64,000 nucleotides of DNA from Wolfiporia cocos (lineage: Eukaryota; Basidiomycota; Agaricomycetes; Polyporales; Phaeolaceae), in contig JACCLO010000020.1 in the NCBI GenBank assembly GCA_029448655.1, positions 1 to 64,000 on the forward strand, given 5' to 3'. A model generated the notes under the pieces. That model had not been told where the DNA came from and searched no databases. It saw only the letters and a list, made by a program, of their open reading frames with translations. Shown here piece after piece: positions 42,841 to 54,350 of the stretch. The stretch's first letter is position 1. Each line of letters begins with the position of its first letter. Position numbers and translations under genes: made by a program.

Positions 42841-43457
42841 TGTCACAAGACAAACCGTCCATCTGTGACCTCTAAACCCCTAGGCACGAGCCTTGATTCA
42901 ACATAGGTGAAGGGAGATCCCAAGTGCTTGATGTAGTTCAGAGGTGATCCCTCAGTCGAGGTAGATGAGACAGGGGAGGCACACAGAAGGAAGTCGAGTT
43001 GGGGGCGTAAGCCCCAAAGACAAGAATCTTCATTCTGAGGAGCCTAAGCCTCAGCACTGAAGAATATATACATGAGAGGCTAGGTAACTACGCAGTAACT
43101 ACCTGCCCTAACATAATGGTCTGTGCACAGCCCTAACGGTGCTGCAAGACCGTCGTGAGTATGTATAACAGCCGGCCAGTAATGGCAGCCACCGATAAGT
43201 CATAGTCCCCATGTCATAGACACAAAAACGTGATCATATGGTCAGGTGCCACCTACGTGGTCACCTGCCTACACGTCCCAGTCAAGTGCTACCTATCTGC
43301 ATGCTACCTAAGACCAGCATGACCAGTAATGGCGTGCTGGCTGGACTGGGTCCTTGGCTAGGTTTAAGGGGGCCCTGCCAGGCCGCATTCTGGGGGTTAG
43401 CTATGCAGTAAAGCCCTAGAATAGAAGGAAAAAGGTGATGCCGTATTTCTTGTGACA
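42841..43457 (-). repeat. Family-3 solo LTR inside the old LTR
   Basis: Plus strand TGTCACAAGACAAACC...ATTTCTTGTGACA, 617 bp, TSD GTTCA at 42836-42840 and 43458-43462. Minus-strand TATATATTC box near 43065. Contains CCAGTAATGGC motifs at 43176-43186 and 43323-43333. Confidence 0.94.
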
Positions 43458-43730
43458 GTTCAACCACTGTTTCATTCCTATCTATCATTTTGAATATACC
43501 ACTACATACTTATCAAACATTTCAGACCATAGCATAGATAGTATTGGTGACACCTGGGATGAACAAGACCTCTGAAACTTAATGTAGTATATAAACTCAT
43601 GTACTTAGTGTCAAGGCTCTTCAGCTCAACCTTGTTGTATAAACAAGAAGTCTTATACTCATTCTCAAATGCAGAAAACTATGCTCAGTATTTGCTGAGC
43701 CTCAAATGACTAAGTCCTCGAAGTGCACAC

Positions 43731-44272
43731 TGTTACGATCTTACCAGGTGCACCCGAATATTCTCTTTGACACCTCACTGTGTATGAGGACTTAGCGTCC
43801 AACCGCCGTATCCAGCGCTCTATTTCTAGGGGCCTCCGCTCAACCGTAGGCCCTGTTTCATGTATAACAACCCTATGCCCATTCTCCATGTTCGCATCGC
43901 GTTCTAGCTGATATTCTGTGTCTAACCACAGTAGTTCTGGGTTTCATCCCTTGTTGCACTCAACCACAACACTTCTCCTTTATTACTTATGTCGTTAGCC
44001 TGACGGACTTAATAGTAGCAGTACCAAGGACACTATGACCCCAATTAACAGATCGTAGTATATAACCTGATGTAAATACTGGTTGGATTCCTCAGCTCGA
44101 CCTTGTTGAATTACAAGGATCTTATACTCGTTCTCAAAGGCTTGAGCAATTAAGCCTGCAGCTTGTATATTGACACTCTGACTCTGAGGAGTCCGACGAG
44201 TAGTGTGCTACTCGATACACTGAGTAACTCAACTTAGTTATTTTGCGTTGAACGGATATTCGATCCGTAATA
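43731..44272 (+). repeat. Family-4 solo LTR inside the old LTR
   Basis: Runs TGTTACGATCTTACC...CGATCCGTAATA, 542 bp, TSD CACAC at 43726-43730 and 44273-44277; the terminal CA has become TA. TATATAA at 44059-44065, and AGCTCGACCTT at 44094-44104 after the same 35-nt spacing as family 1. It is the uninterrupted reference for the LTR split by element A. Confidence 0.94.
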
Positions 44273-44509
44273 CACACTGACTTCTCAGACTTAGGCAAGT
44301 CTTATATTTTGACTTGCACTCTGAACCAATAATATTCTCTAGTGTGTATTGAATATTGAATGATCCCCTCAAGTCACAGGCTTACGGTCCAAAGGCTTAA
44401 TATGACCAGGGTGTTTTGCCTTGCACTTGTCCCTTGGACTACATGCAGAAGAACAATTTGTATTTGCAACTCAAATATAATGAATGGGTATATGGCCTGT
44501 AACAGAAAG

Positions 44510-45221
44510 TGTTACGGGTTGTATACCCATTCGTATATTCGAGTCGCGAATATAGATCGTTCTTCTGCACGTAGGCGCGTTGCCGTATGCAAGGCAAATA
44601 CTCGTTAGATGCCTTTGGGTCCTAAGTGAAGTCCTTAGGAGATCGGTTAATATCCAATACGCGTTAGAGGATATAATCTGTTCAAATGCGAGTCGAATGG
44701 AATATAAGACTCGCCTAAGTCCGAGAAGTCAGTGTGCACTTTGAGGACTTAGTCGTTCGGTTGCTCGAGAGAGAAATACTGAGCGTAGTTTCCTACGTTC
44801 AAGAACGAGTATAAGACTTCTTGTTTATACAACAAGGTCGAGCTGAAGAGCCTCGACGGTAAGTACACAGGTTTATATACTACGCTGGGTTTTAGGGGGT
44901 AAGTCCATCCCAGATGTCACTGCTGCTATCTACGCTATAGTACCAAACGTTTGATAAGTATGTAGTGATATATCTGAAACGATAGATAGGAATGATGATG
45001 GCGGTTGAACGCCATCTGTCAGCTAATAAATGATAAACATGAAACGAGGGCAGAGTTGGATCTGCCTAAGGTGAAATGCGCCCTATATGCTAATACAACT
45101 GGGGATGCGCCCAGTACGAGTCACGAGTAGCCAGGGGGTTGGTTGTGCAACAAGTCCCTGTATCGTATTCACCCAATGGTGAGTTCTGCCAGCGTTCGAA
45201 AAATTCGAAATAACCGTAACA
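44510..45221 (-). repeat. 5' LTR of element B
   Basis: A 712-bp family-1 LTR in minus orientation, sharing private variants with 15578-16855. Followed by CTGGT (45222-45226), matching 15573-15577. The primer site expected on its left is absent; GAAAG and the old LTR stand there instead. Confidence 0.9.
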
Positions 45222-45226
45222 CTGGT

Positions 45227-45721
45227 GCTGCCCTGCTTCCATTCCCTGAGTTTTAACTCTTTCTGTAGTACTCATTATGTAATTGCATGCAATGAATAGG
45301 TTCTGATATACCTGGAGTGCCCTAGATATATCATCAGTCTGTCCCAATATAATGTCTGAGTGAATACTGTCTGCCCCATGGTAGATCAGCAGGTCTGGAA
45401 ATTGGTGGCTCTTTCACCAGATGCCTCTGCAACTGTGCAACAATTCACCATATGCCCCTGCAACTGTGCAACAATTCACCAGATGCCACCCACAACTTTG
45501 AAACTATTTACCAGATGCCCCAGTATTTTCCAAGACGTCAAAATATGAAACATATTATATCAGCCTAAACCAGTCTGACAACATTTACCAGTCTGACAAC
45601 ACTTATCTATGCTTATCTACTATCTCACCTTTTGCTGATGGTGGGGCACTTTGTACTGGTGTGGACTGGCACTGTACAGCTTGGTGCTGATTTACACTTG
45701 GTATAACCCCATGAGCACATT
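45227..45721. other. Gene-free flank of B with a 31-bp tandem repeat
   Basis: A CpG-poor stretch without a credible gene. At 45413-45520 a 31-bp unit (TTCACCAGATGCC...CTGCAACTGTGCAACAA) is repeated about three and a half times with divergence. At about 45565-45600 CCAGTCTGACAACA is duplicated. Confidence 0.5.
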
Positions 45722-46113
45722 TGTCACAGATTGCCCCTAACATCTGCTGTTCTAGGTCATGAGGTCATTGTAGGTCTTATTGGATAAGATAGCAGGGTAC
45801 TCATGTGCTATGGGTCACAGTAGTTACATGTAGTATAACAGTAGTTACTGGTCACAGTAGACTGTGCACTGGGCTGCGCACAGACCAGGGATTTCAGGGT
45901 AGACACTATGCTAGCACTCTCAAAACATGTATATTACCATAGTGTGACTGGGGATTACTCCCCAGTCTTGTTATTCTCGATGTCAGGGTTCATCCCCCTT
46001 TATGCCATACTCCCTGCATGCCAGTGTCCCTCTCTATCACTTGCCACTTGCTAGTCTGGGGCTTGTATAGGGATCCCCAACTATGTTGGTCACACAGTAA
46101 GCATACTATGGCA
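45722..46113 (+). repeat. Short TGTCACAG-type solo LTR
   Basis: Runs TGTCACAGATTGCCCC...GTCACACAGTAAGCATACTATGGCA, 392 bp, TSD ACATT at 45717-45721 and 46114-46118. ATGTATATTACC lies near 45930, followed by GGGGATTACTCCCCAGTC like the start region of related LTRs. The 3' terminus is decayed. Confidence 0.8.
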
Positions 46114-46118
46114 ACATT

Positions 46119-46658
46119 ATGGTAGCATAACTCCCCATTGTATAGAAGCATGCATAGATTTATGGTTTCTCTAGCCACTTATCCACTGATGCTGAAGAAT
46201 ACATAGTGGGCCTTGCCAGCACCAGCACTACCCTTATAATATCAACAGTGCAAATTCCAATTGTATCTGTTTACTATCACCCTTTGATATGACAGTTTCA
46301 TTTGAAGAAACTACATGATGCCATAGTTAATCAGCAGTTGATTAACAGCCATTAAGATCAGTACCTCCAATACTTCAATGATGACTAACTTGTGGGAACA
46401 TCGGATTACTGCTGGAACTATACAAACAACAAATTACAGCCCAGTGAACAAGTCAAAAACAATATTCCAGATGCATATACCTTGTCAAAGATGTAACAAA
46501 TAGCATTGATATGGATCACTCACAGTATCATCATGTGAGGACGTGTGCTCACTTGCCAATAGCACACCAGGTGCACATCTGAGCAGACTGTCTGCAGATC
46601 ATGTTCAATATGGTGAGTGTATGCACTGGTTTTGACACATGGTGTGCAGTTATCCAGG
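46119..46658. other. Unassigned sequence, possible gene remnant
   Basis: No RNA or repeat recognised. A GTGAGT after CAATATG near 46612 resembles a splice donor, and the sequence right of the next LTR has a protein-like frame, so this may be the 5' part of a decayed gene. The evidence is weak. Confidence 0.25.
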
Positions 46659-46663
46659 TAAAC

Positions 46664-47736
46664 TGACACACGCTACAACCTAAGACACACACCAGGGGGA
46701 AGGGGGCTCACTCAAAGGCACCTTCCTGGTCCTGGGCATCTAAGGCTGAAGAGGCCAAGACAAGTCTGAGGTTCGCTCAAGACTGTCTGGCGTTTATATA
46801 GACTCTACACTATTTGTACATGTTATGCTGCACGGCCGGTAAGGGCAGTAGGTGCAGTGTGATTGGTCTAAGCTACGTTGCCTGTAGGTGTGGAGTGACT
46901 AAGCTGGTAATGGCATTGGAGCAGTGATGTCCATAGCAACGTAGTGGATCAGGCCCAAGTCGGTGGTTCTCGTCGATCGGGGGTTTGCCGGTAATGGTGG
47001 GGTTCTATGTCCATGATCGGGGTGTCTGCGGTCCAGGTTCCCAAGTACTGGTACTGAGGGGTGGCACATGGCGGTTCAGGTTCCCATGTGCTGGTACTGA
47101 GGAGTGGTGTCTACCAAGAACGTGGACTGGCCAGTACGGGCTGTGCGTGATCGAGCGTGATCAGCTGCGATCGGTGGGGCGCTTCCTGTGACTGCTAGTG
47201 TTCTCAGTCATACAGGGCGTATCCCTGGGGTTTAAGGCCTCCTGTGGGCCATAGCATAGTGCTAAGGGGTTTTAGGCCTCCCGTAGGCCATAGTCCGTAT
47301 AGTACATAGTCCGTGCCAGTAATGGCGTATAGTCCATGGTTGGTAATGACCAGATAGCCAGTAATGGTTGTGGTTCATGGAGATGGGAGGCGTGGGGTTC
47401 AGTTCGTTGGGTGGACGTGGTCCTAGCCATGAGTCTGTATGGTTGTGACCTTGATGAGGAGTGGTCCAGGTAGCGGGGGATTGGTTGGGTTAGGTGCTAC
47501 TGGGCTCATCGTACTTTAGTCGGGGTCATGTGACTGCTGTTGGCTTTGTACTGGACTGGACATGTGGTCTGGGACTAGGGTTCTTAGGTGTGGCTGGTGA
47601 TGCTGTTAGCTAGTGCCCGTGATGGTTTGCATGTAGGGCTTGTATCTAGCTGAGGCATCGGGATTCCAGCCTCGGGGGTGCTCTTCGATGATCGGAAAAG
47701 GTACTGTGCCTAAAGACTTGAAATTTGTGTGTGACA
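46664..47736 (-). repeat. Long TGACACA-type solo LTR
   Basis: Runs TGACACACGCTACAACC...AAATTTGTGTGTGACA, 1073 bp, TSD TAAAC at 46659-46663 and 47737-47741. Minus-strand TATATAAACGCC box near 46795. Contains at least five (C)CGGTAATGG or CCAGTAATGG words. Fragments of the same family flank the TRIM-like element near the right end of the window. Confidence 0.94.
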
Positions 47737-47741
47737 TAAAC

Positions 47742-47960
47742 CTTGTCTGCTCTGTAAAAGTTGTACTTGGCCTCCTTACATGTACTACAGCAGGGGTGGC
47801 ACCTCTGCCATCTCAGTGGTTCAGCCGTGTGGCTCACACTCCTGTGCCAGGTCAAGCTGATGTAAAAAAGGCCATTGGTGTAGCTAACATTGCTTCTGGA
47901 TGGCTTAGTGAATTGGACGATGCATGTGCTAAATTCTTGAGTGAGTCACATGCTTTCTAG
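47742..47960 (+). pseudogene. Unrecognised gene fragment right of the solo LTR
   Basis: A frame open to TAG at 47958-47960 reads LLTCTTAGVAPLPSQWF, VAHTPVPGQADVKKAIGV, ASGWLSELDDACAKFLSES. The composition looks protein-like, with an amphipathic C-terminus. I do not recognise the family. The LTR insertion separates it from any upstream exon. Confidence 0.3.
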
Positions 47961-48493
47961 AGTAATAGATTTCAGTAGATCCTGATACACAAATAGGATT
48001 GCCCTGATGAATTATCAAATTCTCTTTGACATGCTCAGGTGCTCTGAGGATAGGTTCATGTATTTTTGGTATACACATTCAGTGGATGCAGTTGGTTTTG
48101 AGCATCTTCTGATAGATTCAGAGGGTGGGATTCAGAGTATTTTCTGGTATGATGTAAATCCTGTGTAATAGAAACCAGTGTATGTACTAGTAGCTTTTGT
48201 AGATTGAAGCAGGTCAGAAAATGGAATTTGATATTTATGGATATATTCTGCTAGGGTGAGCCTCTGTATATGGGTATGTTCAAGCATCATTGAATAGCCA
48301 ATACACTCTCACCTGGGGGCATCAGGTATTTCCCGGTTACTTCTAGTAAATTAGGATAGGACACTGATAGCTTCAGGAATACATTTTAGATAACTAATTC
48401 TACCCAGATAACATTTTATATGGTACGGTAGCTTCTAGCATACAGATGGGCACCTAAACAGATAGCCAAATCAATTGAAGTGTCCAACTTTTC
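47961..48493. other. No gene seen
   Basis: AT-rich sequence without long frames, repeats or RNA signals that I can support. Confidence 0.3.
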
Positions 48494-49768
48494 TATGGTG
48501 CAAGCCGACTAGCTGCTGCTACTTTTGTACAAGCAAAACTACTCCTTGTAGAAAAACTGTAGAGAAGATCCGCTCTGGTAGAAATGTTCAGATTGGCTGT
48601 AGGATCATTTCTGCCAGACAGATTTCTTTTATCCTCAAAATTGATGGAGTTATTTTCTTGGGGATTTATAAAATTGGCCACCTTTATCTAAGCGTGGGCT
48701 TATGTTGATAAACACCCAACTAGACCACATTTGGACTATTCTATCTTATCTACATCTTAGTCATCAAGTTGCCGTGCCTCTGGGACCGAACTGCTTTACA
48801 CTTGAGGTTAATGTCCCACGCGGTTTGCATGGCCTTTGAAACTCCGCGGTGGCTGAAGCGCAGGAGGGTTACAGTGGCTGGGCTCGGCACGTCGTTCTAA
48901 GCACTTGAATCTTACAGATAAGTGATGCAATGGTTTGTCGGGAGAGCTTCTCATGTCAAATCTATTCTCATGATAGGTAGAATATGTTAGCACATATGTA
49001 AGGCCTACAAGCAAAGACGTTCAGAAACGAGTAACTCTGCATGTCTGCAACATTCATGGCACGCTGACACCTGTTTTGAATGTCACGCGAAGAAGCCACT
49101 CAATATTGATTTCGCCATCCACAAGAAGGATTCCGCTTATGAGAAGAAAGGCGAGCTTACTGCAGAATGTCGAAATCGCATCAAGAAGGAGAGGGAGAGG
49201 AGGCGGGAAAAATGAAAGGCTGATGAAGGATGAGGAGGACAATGATGCTGAGCTTGAGCGCACACTTCAAGTCGTAGTCGCCGCAGTCCGGGTCCAGTGG
49301 GCTGAAGAGATCGACACCCACATCAATCGCCGGACTATGCCAGTCGCGAACACGCACGGTCGTCGCCGCCAGCATCAGTCCATCAATGTGATCAGGTACA
49401 GATACATTAATTGACTGTACCCCCTCCTGTAGAAGTACTAGTTGTTAAATCTCAACACTATCTCTATGATGTTATACATGGCATGCTCCCGTAATACATG
49501 GTCAGAACCATTCCGAGGTTCCCATCGTGTCGCTTCAAGGCCGTGCGTCGCTGAAGCGCCTGGGCATTGAAGTCGCACCAGTAGCTGAAGCGCTGAAGCG
49601 CCACTTCGCTTCAGCCACCGCGGAGTTTCAAAGGCCATGCAAACCGTGTGGGACATTAACCTCAAGTCTGCTTTACCGTTGCCTGTGCATCCTGTGCACC
49701 TTTTTTTTGGCTGGCCAAATTGGCCACTGTACAAAAGTAGCGGCAGCTAGTTGGCTCGCACCATATCT
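48494..49768. repeat. Nested inverted repeats, possible DNA transposon
   Basis: Inner arms: 48804-48862 (CTTGAGGTTAATGTCCCAC... to GGTGGCTGAAGCG) is the inverse of 49606-49665 with one or two differences. Outer arms: 48500-48534 (GCAAGCCGACTAGCTGCTGC...) is the inverse of 49729-49764 with a few differences. The two pairs are not spaced symmetrically. Between them lies a 112-codon frame. The layout suggests a non-autonomous or decayed cut-and-paste element, but no TSD was identified. Confidence 0.5.
49076..49414 (+). CDS. Hypothetical 112-codon frame inside the inverted repeats
   Basis: The product is basic in its first half (SRRRGRGGGKNERL), followed by an acidic helix (DEEDNDAELERTLQVVV) and a His/Arg-rich end. 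It sits between the inner inverted arms, where a transposase remnant would be expected, but I see no catalytic motif. It may be chance. Confidence 0.25.
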   Translation: MNVTRRSHSILISPSTRRIPLMRRKASLLQNVEIASRRRGRGGGKNERLMKDEEDNDAELERTLQVVVAAVRVQWAEEIDTHINRRTMPVANTHGRRRQHQSINVIRYRYIN

Positions 49769-51012
49769 GGTAGCTTCTGATAGCTTCCAGTAGGATGTTC
49801 TTTCACTGGGGCTCAGGACCGGGAACCAGTGTGTTCTCTGGCGAGTGCCGGCTCGCCGCTCCGCTGGATTTAGAACCGCACCATGCGCCACGGTCTCTTG
49901 ACCAACAGCTTCCACATTTCATTCGTTATCTTCATCTTCTATCACAGCGTGCATCTGAAGCATTGCATTCCTTGTGCCACTCATTGATACCAGGAGTTCG
50001 AGAATATATGGCATGATCATTGCAGACCGTGAGCAAATGGCTTACCTTTTATTTTCGCAGTATATTGATCTGCCGCGGTTGGCAGATTAGTTTGCATGCA
50101 AACCTAGCTGGCAATTGCTGAAATTTGAGCGAAGTGCAGTTGGTAGATTAAGATAGTTGACTGAAGTCACTCGCGCTGCCACCAGACCAGGACCGCAATG
50201 GACAATCTGGGTGAACCGCTTAGCGAGAACGGCTTTACGCCACTTTGAGCAATGTAAACAGCATCCTCAGATATACCTAAATTATTGCATTTCGTTTCTT
50301 CTGAAGCTATGTATGTCATTTACTTTACACACCATATTTCTACAGGATGGTTATGAGGTCTCTACGTGCACGCCGCGTTGTGTGGCGCATGCCACAAATC
50401 ACACTATATCCATGTAGGTAAGTTGCAAACACTCATTGCAAGTCAGATGCCAGCCTGACTACGGAACGACAAATATACCCCGGTCTGGCAAATGGCTTCC
50501 CAGCCACGCGTTGAGTTTGACTGACACTTGTAAGACGTGTTCAGAGTGGCATTCAATCGCCACTCCACTGTCAGTACCTATCACAGATAAGGTCCATCCT
50601 CGATTGGCAAGTGCCATTAGCACTGATAAGACATCTCGCGTTTTGCTGATGGTCTTACCCTCATTACTGATCTTGTTGCGATGTTCATCAGGAAAGATAG
50701 AAAGCTCTCAGCTAGCTTCTTTCAGGCGTGTCCAGCGGTGTTCAGAGTGCTCGGACCTCCAGAGCCCCAGAATGTTAATCTACTCGCTTCAGCGAGTTTA
50801 CTTCAGCCTGCCTTCAGGTTTCGGAGGCTTCAGCAACTCAATTCCATCTTTTATGATGTTATACCAGGCACCTAGTCTTAATCAAATCCTCTTGCCCCCC
50901 TTTCCAAGCTCGCTTCTTCATGTCGATTTCACTCCACTAGTGTGCAATCATTGGTATTGAGTTGATGGAATCACCAGATTATCAGGTTCATCACATCGAT
51001 GCCGGTACCGAG
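49769..51012. other. Unassigned stretch, includes a lone repeat tail at 50062-50163
   Basis: At 50062-50163, GATCTGCCGCGGTTGGCAG... to GATTAAGATAGTTGACTGAA is a diverged copy of the outer tail of the inverted repeat at 54232-54933, without its tRNA-like part. A 174-codon frame at 50436-50960 has no recognisable feature. Short GCTTCAGC words recur around 49550-49620 and 50785-50830. Confidence 0.4.
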
Positions 51013-53420
51013 CATGCAACATTGGCCCAGTAAGCTTACTTGAATTCCAGAACTCGTTAGTCCTGATTAGATCTCGCCGAGGGGAGCCGAGGATCAGATA
51101 TGGTCATAAGGATGCGCGGCATCTGTTCTTGGAAGTAGGGCTCGTGCAGTGTACCACTGGGGCTAGCCATTTGAGAAACCACGAGGGAACATGATCATCT
51201 TCTCATGTCATATCACGATGTGGCTAGCAGTCTCATTATAAATTCAATGTGCCCGTCCTTGGTAATATCACAGTAAAAGTATGTCGTATCCAATGTCGCT
51301 TGTGAATGTCAACCCGTCTTTGGGATGCGCATTTATTGGTATCTCTCTGGCTACACTGTGCGGTCTGTGTTAATTGTGTATCAACCATCTCATTATGCTC
51401 TACCCACAGCTTATATGGTGTATTGTGCGCCCAGACAGCGTACTACTTCAAGGCATATCCTAAAGACCCACTGGCTTTAAAGATCTTGGTCAGTCTTTGA
51501 AACTTGTATCACCATGAAAGCTACTGAGAGATAGAGCCACAGGTTATGATGCTGTGGTATGAGTAATCGTGTTCTTCAGAATATCCATTGTTAGATCCAC
51601 GTTATGACTCGTTTCAGGTGCATTGACACCTCCAGAATGATTGTGTCCATTATAGTCAGTGTTTCATGCCATTAAGCTGTGAACATCACTGACGAGGCTT
51701 CCAGCTATTTTGGTCTATGGGAGTTCAGGGACATGGCAACATACTATCACTTTTACTGTTTCCGACGTAAGCTTGCCTTCCACATGCGCAAAGCATAGTC
51801 TCATCAAACATTGGCATATGCGTTAAACAAAGCATATACTTTGGGGTAAGGACACGAAGTATTATGTTATAGGGAGCTAACAAGACTTTCATGTCAGACC
51901 GAGCTTATGCTATCCGTAGATCATTCCAAAACGGCATTAGAAGTGAATGCTAATGCTACGCATCGCAGGCTTTAGCAATCATTATCGTGCAGTCGTGAGT
52001 AACATCTTCTACGAGCACCACGTGAGAAATTCATTGCAGGTGTAGATATTTTGTTTATCAAACCTGGCGCTGTTAGTAGAGATTGTCATCTTCTGCACCG
52101 TTGAAGCTAAATGAAAGTAGTCTTTAGTTGCAGATGGTATCAAGCACCGCTAACGGCGACAATGGTATTGGATGTGATAGTATGTAATTGAGCCTTCCAC
52201 TAACAGTATTTTCAGGCAATACTGGCATTGACAGGTTTTGGTACTGTAGTGTATAGTATTGGGAGTGGTCTTGTCTCACACTGATGTCATGTTTCTTTTC
52301 ACAGGTAGCGGGATTGGTCAGGATCATCTTAATCGAGAGAATGAATTACTCATCATACTTCCGGCCACATGCAGCAATAGAGCCCTACCTGTGGGTGCTA
52401 TCTTATCGAGAAACAAGCTGATATATTAATGCTTTGTCTCTGTCAGCACGACGACATCTGATGTGTCTAACGCCATGTGGGCCTCACGAGTTCAGCCATC
52501 CCGTATTGTCCTCTTCCTGGTTCTGATGTCTCATCTGAACACAGGTACCATCATTGATACAACCCCTTTTAAACTTTCTCACAGACATATACAATACGGT
52601 GATGTTGTTGTGGATATTCAGTAAGAACAAGACTGGATTTGAAACGTATGCAGCTGGGGAAGTCTGAACCGGTCTACTGAGCCCTGAACTCGTCTTCAGC
52701 ACAAACAATGTAGTCACACGACTTGTCACATTCGCTGTTACGAGGGGATTTTGCACGGCGTCAGTACTTGCGTTTCCTATTTGATACAAGTAACACATGG
52801 ACGGCAAACAGACTTACGCAACTCATGCAACTCATATTGGTAAGACAATGACTTCTCTAGACGGATCGTTCTGATTTGGATTGGCTCTCAGTACTGGCTC
52901 GATATGCGAGGGTTTCCTCCCCGACTGTACTGGATAATTTTTCACCTCTCTGATTCTGAAGGTAGGGGCGATGAATTACAATTATTGCAATGCACGTCGT
53001 AATTCCTTTCAACTTTTAAGTCTACACAAACTCATTTCTTGCTCTGTACGTCAGCCCCTCATTCAACATATGAAGATGCTCATTACATCCTCTAAGCTTG
53101 AATCTACGTCGGCAGATTCTCAGACGCGGGGGCGCAAAAGGAGTTGACTATGTCTCTCTCAACTTGCTATCGCAGAGCACGGCCTAATATCCTCACAACA
53201 TACTCCACAAAGTAGTATCAGCATTGCAGGGTCTCCATCATTGAAGTCATAAGTTGTGCTACTTAGCCTGTCGATCGACATGTCCCTAAGCCAGTTTGAT
53301 TATGCGATATTGTTTGTCGAAGGTTTCATCCCGATCTCCATTCAGTTTTGTTCCTTGTATGATAACATAACTCAAAGGAAGTCTATCCTACCTTCCCACC
53401 TATACATGCAATTTGGTGCC
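51013..53420. repeat. 2.4-kb duplicated segment, copy 1
   Basis: Begins GCAACATTGGCCCAG and ends near CTATCCTACCTTCCCACCT. It aligns in the same orientation with 57129-60515 once the 958-bp insert there is removed: for example TATCACGATGTGGCT, GTACTACTTCAAG, GTACCATCATTGATACAACC and AATCTACGTCGGCAGATTCTCA occur in both, in order. Frames are broken in both copies. The nature of the repeat (old transposon or duplicated pseudogene) is not evident. Confidence 0.85.
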
Positions 53421-54231
53421 TGAAGTCCTCGGAATTGTTAGCAGCCCTGCTCTGATACACAGCTCAGTTTCGCCCGCGATGTTCGCCAGCCGCCTCTTAC
53501 TCGTCGAATGATGGGCGCATATCGACATCAAGATCAGCTTTAGAACCGTGCCGTGCGAGGCCGGAGCCTCCCATCTACCGTTGATGACCACCATATTTCT
53601 GGAACTCATAACCAGTTATCTAATCAAAAACTATGCATCTGAGGCAATGTGTCTCTTATGTCAGCGGCCACTGAGCTCCCAACAGTCCTCATAGTTTGAC
53701 CAATGTATGGCAGCTAACGAGTTGATACCACACATCTTGCCATTGGCGTCGCTCTCATTCCTTGATTCCAAGTAGCCTTAATACTTGTAGGGCAGCACAA
53801 ACAATCCATACATCGATATAATGTCGCCCGCTCTCTCACATGTAACGATGCTGTGCCACACCGCGCCACAGTGAGCTAAAAGGTTTCCTTACGATGATGG
53901 CAGTGTAGTTGGAACAAGTTGGTACTGGCCTCCCAAGGAGCAGTCTGCCATTTGAGATTGGTACTTGCAGCCATCAGTGAAAACGGAAGGCACTATCGCA
54001 CTAATTTGTTGTTCCGGATACAGCCATTGACTGCTGACTGACCGGATGTGCTGAAGGTGCCACTGAGCAGCGCAAATCCTTTACTCAGGGTTTCAGTGCA
54101 TTTCCATTTTCCCCGAAGTGCTCACATCGGCAAAACGCGAGCTCTCATATCTAGTCCGCTAACTATTGTAAATAGCAGCTCGGTAGATATACGTAGATAC
54201 GAGCAGATACTATGTGCGGGGTACGAGGGAC
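53421..54231. other. No gene seen
   Basis: Short frames only. ATACGTAGATACGAGCAGATAC near 54188 recurs with variation near 56573 (CTACGTAGATACGAGTAGATA), a small dispersed near-palindromic motif. Confidence 0.3.
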
Positions 54232-54350
54232 TTCAGTCAATTATCTTAATCTGCCAACAGCCCTTCGCTTAAGAAATCGCAGTTGCGAGCTAGGTTTGCA
54301 CGCAGATTAATCTGCTAACTGCGGCAGATTAATCTACTGTGACAATAAAA

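Larger units (their letters stand above)
42629..44504 (+). repeat. Old CpG-depleted family-1 LTR with two nested solo LTRs
   Basis: Without the inserts at 42841-43457 and 43731-44272 this is about 707 bp and aligns with the full family-1 LTR (GTTATGGTCATTTTC... to TATGGCCTGTAACA). Most CpGs are now TpG or CpA. It directly follows the E 3' LTR. Five bases (GAAAG, like the start of the primer region) separate it from the B 5' LTR. Confidence 0.9.
15578..45221 (-). mobile_element. Element B: family-1 chromovirus, rearranged host of a large nest
   Basis: The outer LTRs (15578-16855 and 44510-45221) are both minus-strand and share private markers absent from other copies: CTCGAGAGAGAAAT, TACGTTCAAGAACG, GGGGGTAAGTCCATCCC, GTACGAGTCACG and a 711-712 bp length. 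The 5 bp CTGGT lies immediately outside both (15573-15577 and 45222-45226). I therefore read them as the two ends of one insertion. Between them are B's ORF3/pol/gag remains (16856-24930), with an inverted middle, then a plus-strand block (24931-44509) replacing B's first ~90 gag codons and primer site. The block is more than a simple insertion because B's 5' internal end is missing. Confidence 0.75.

Noticed and set aside
50436..50960. 174-codon open frame
   Set aside because: No recognisable domain or codon pattern, and no support from a second copy; probably chance.
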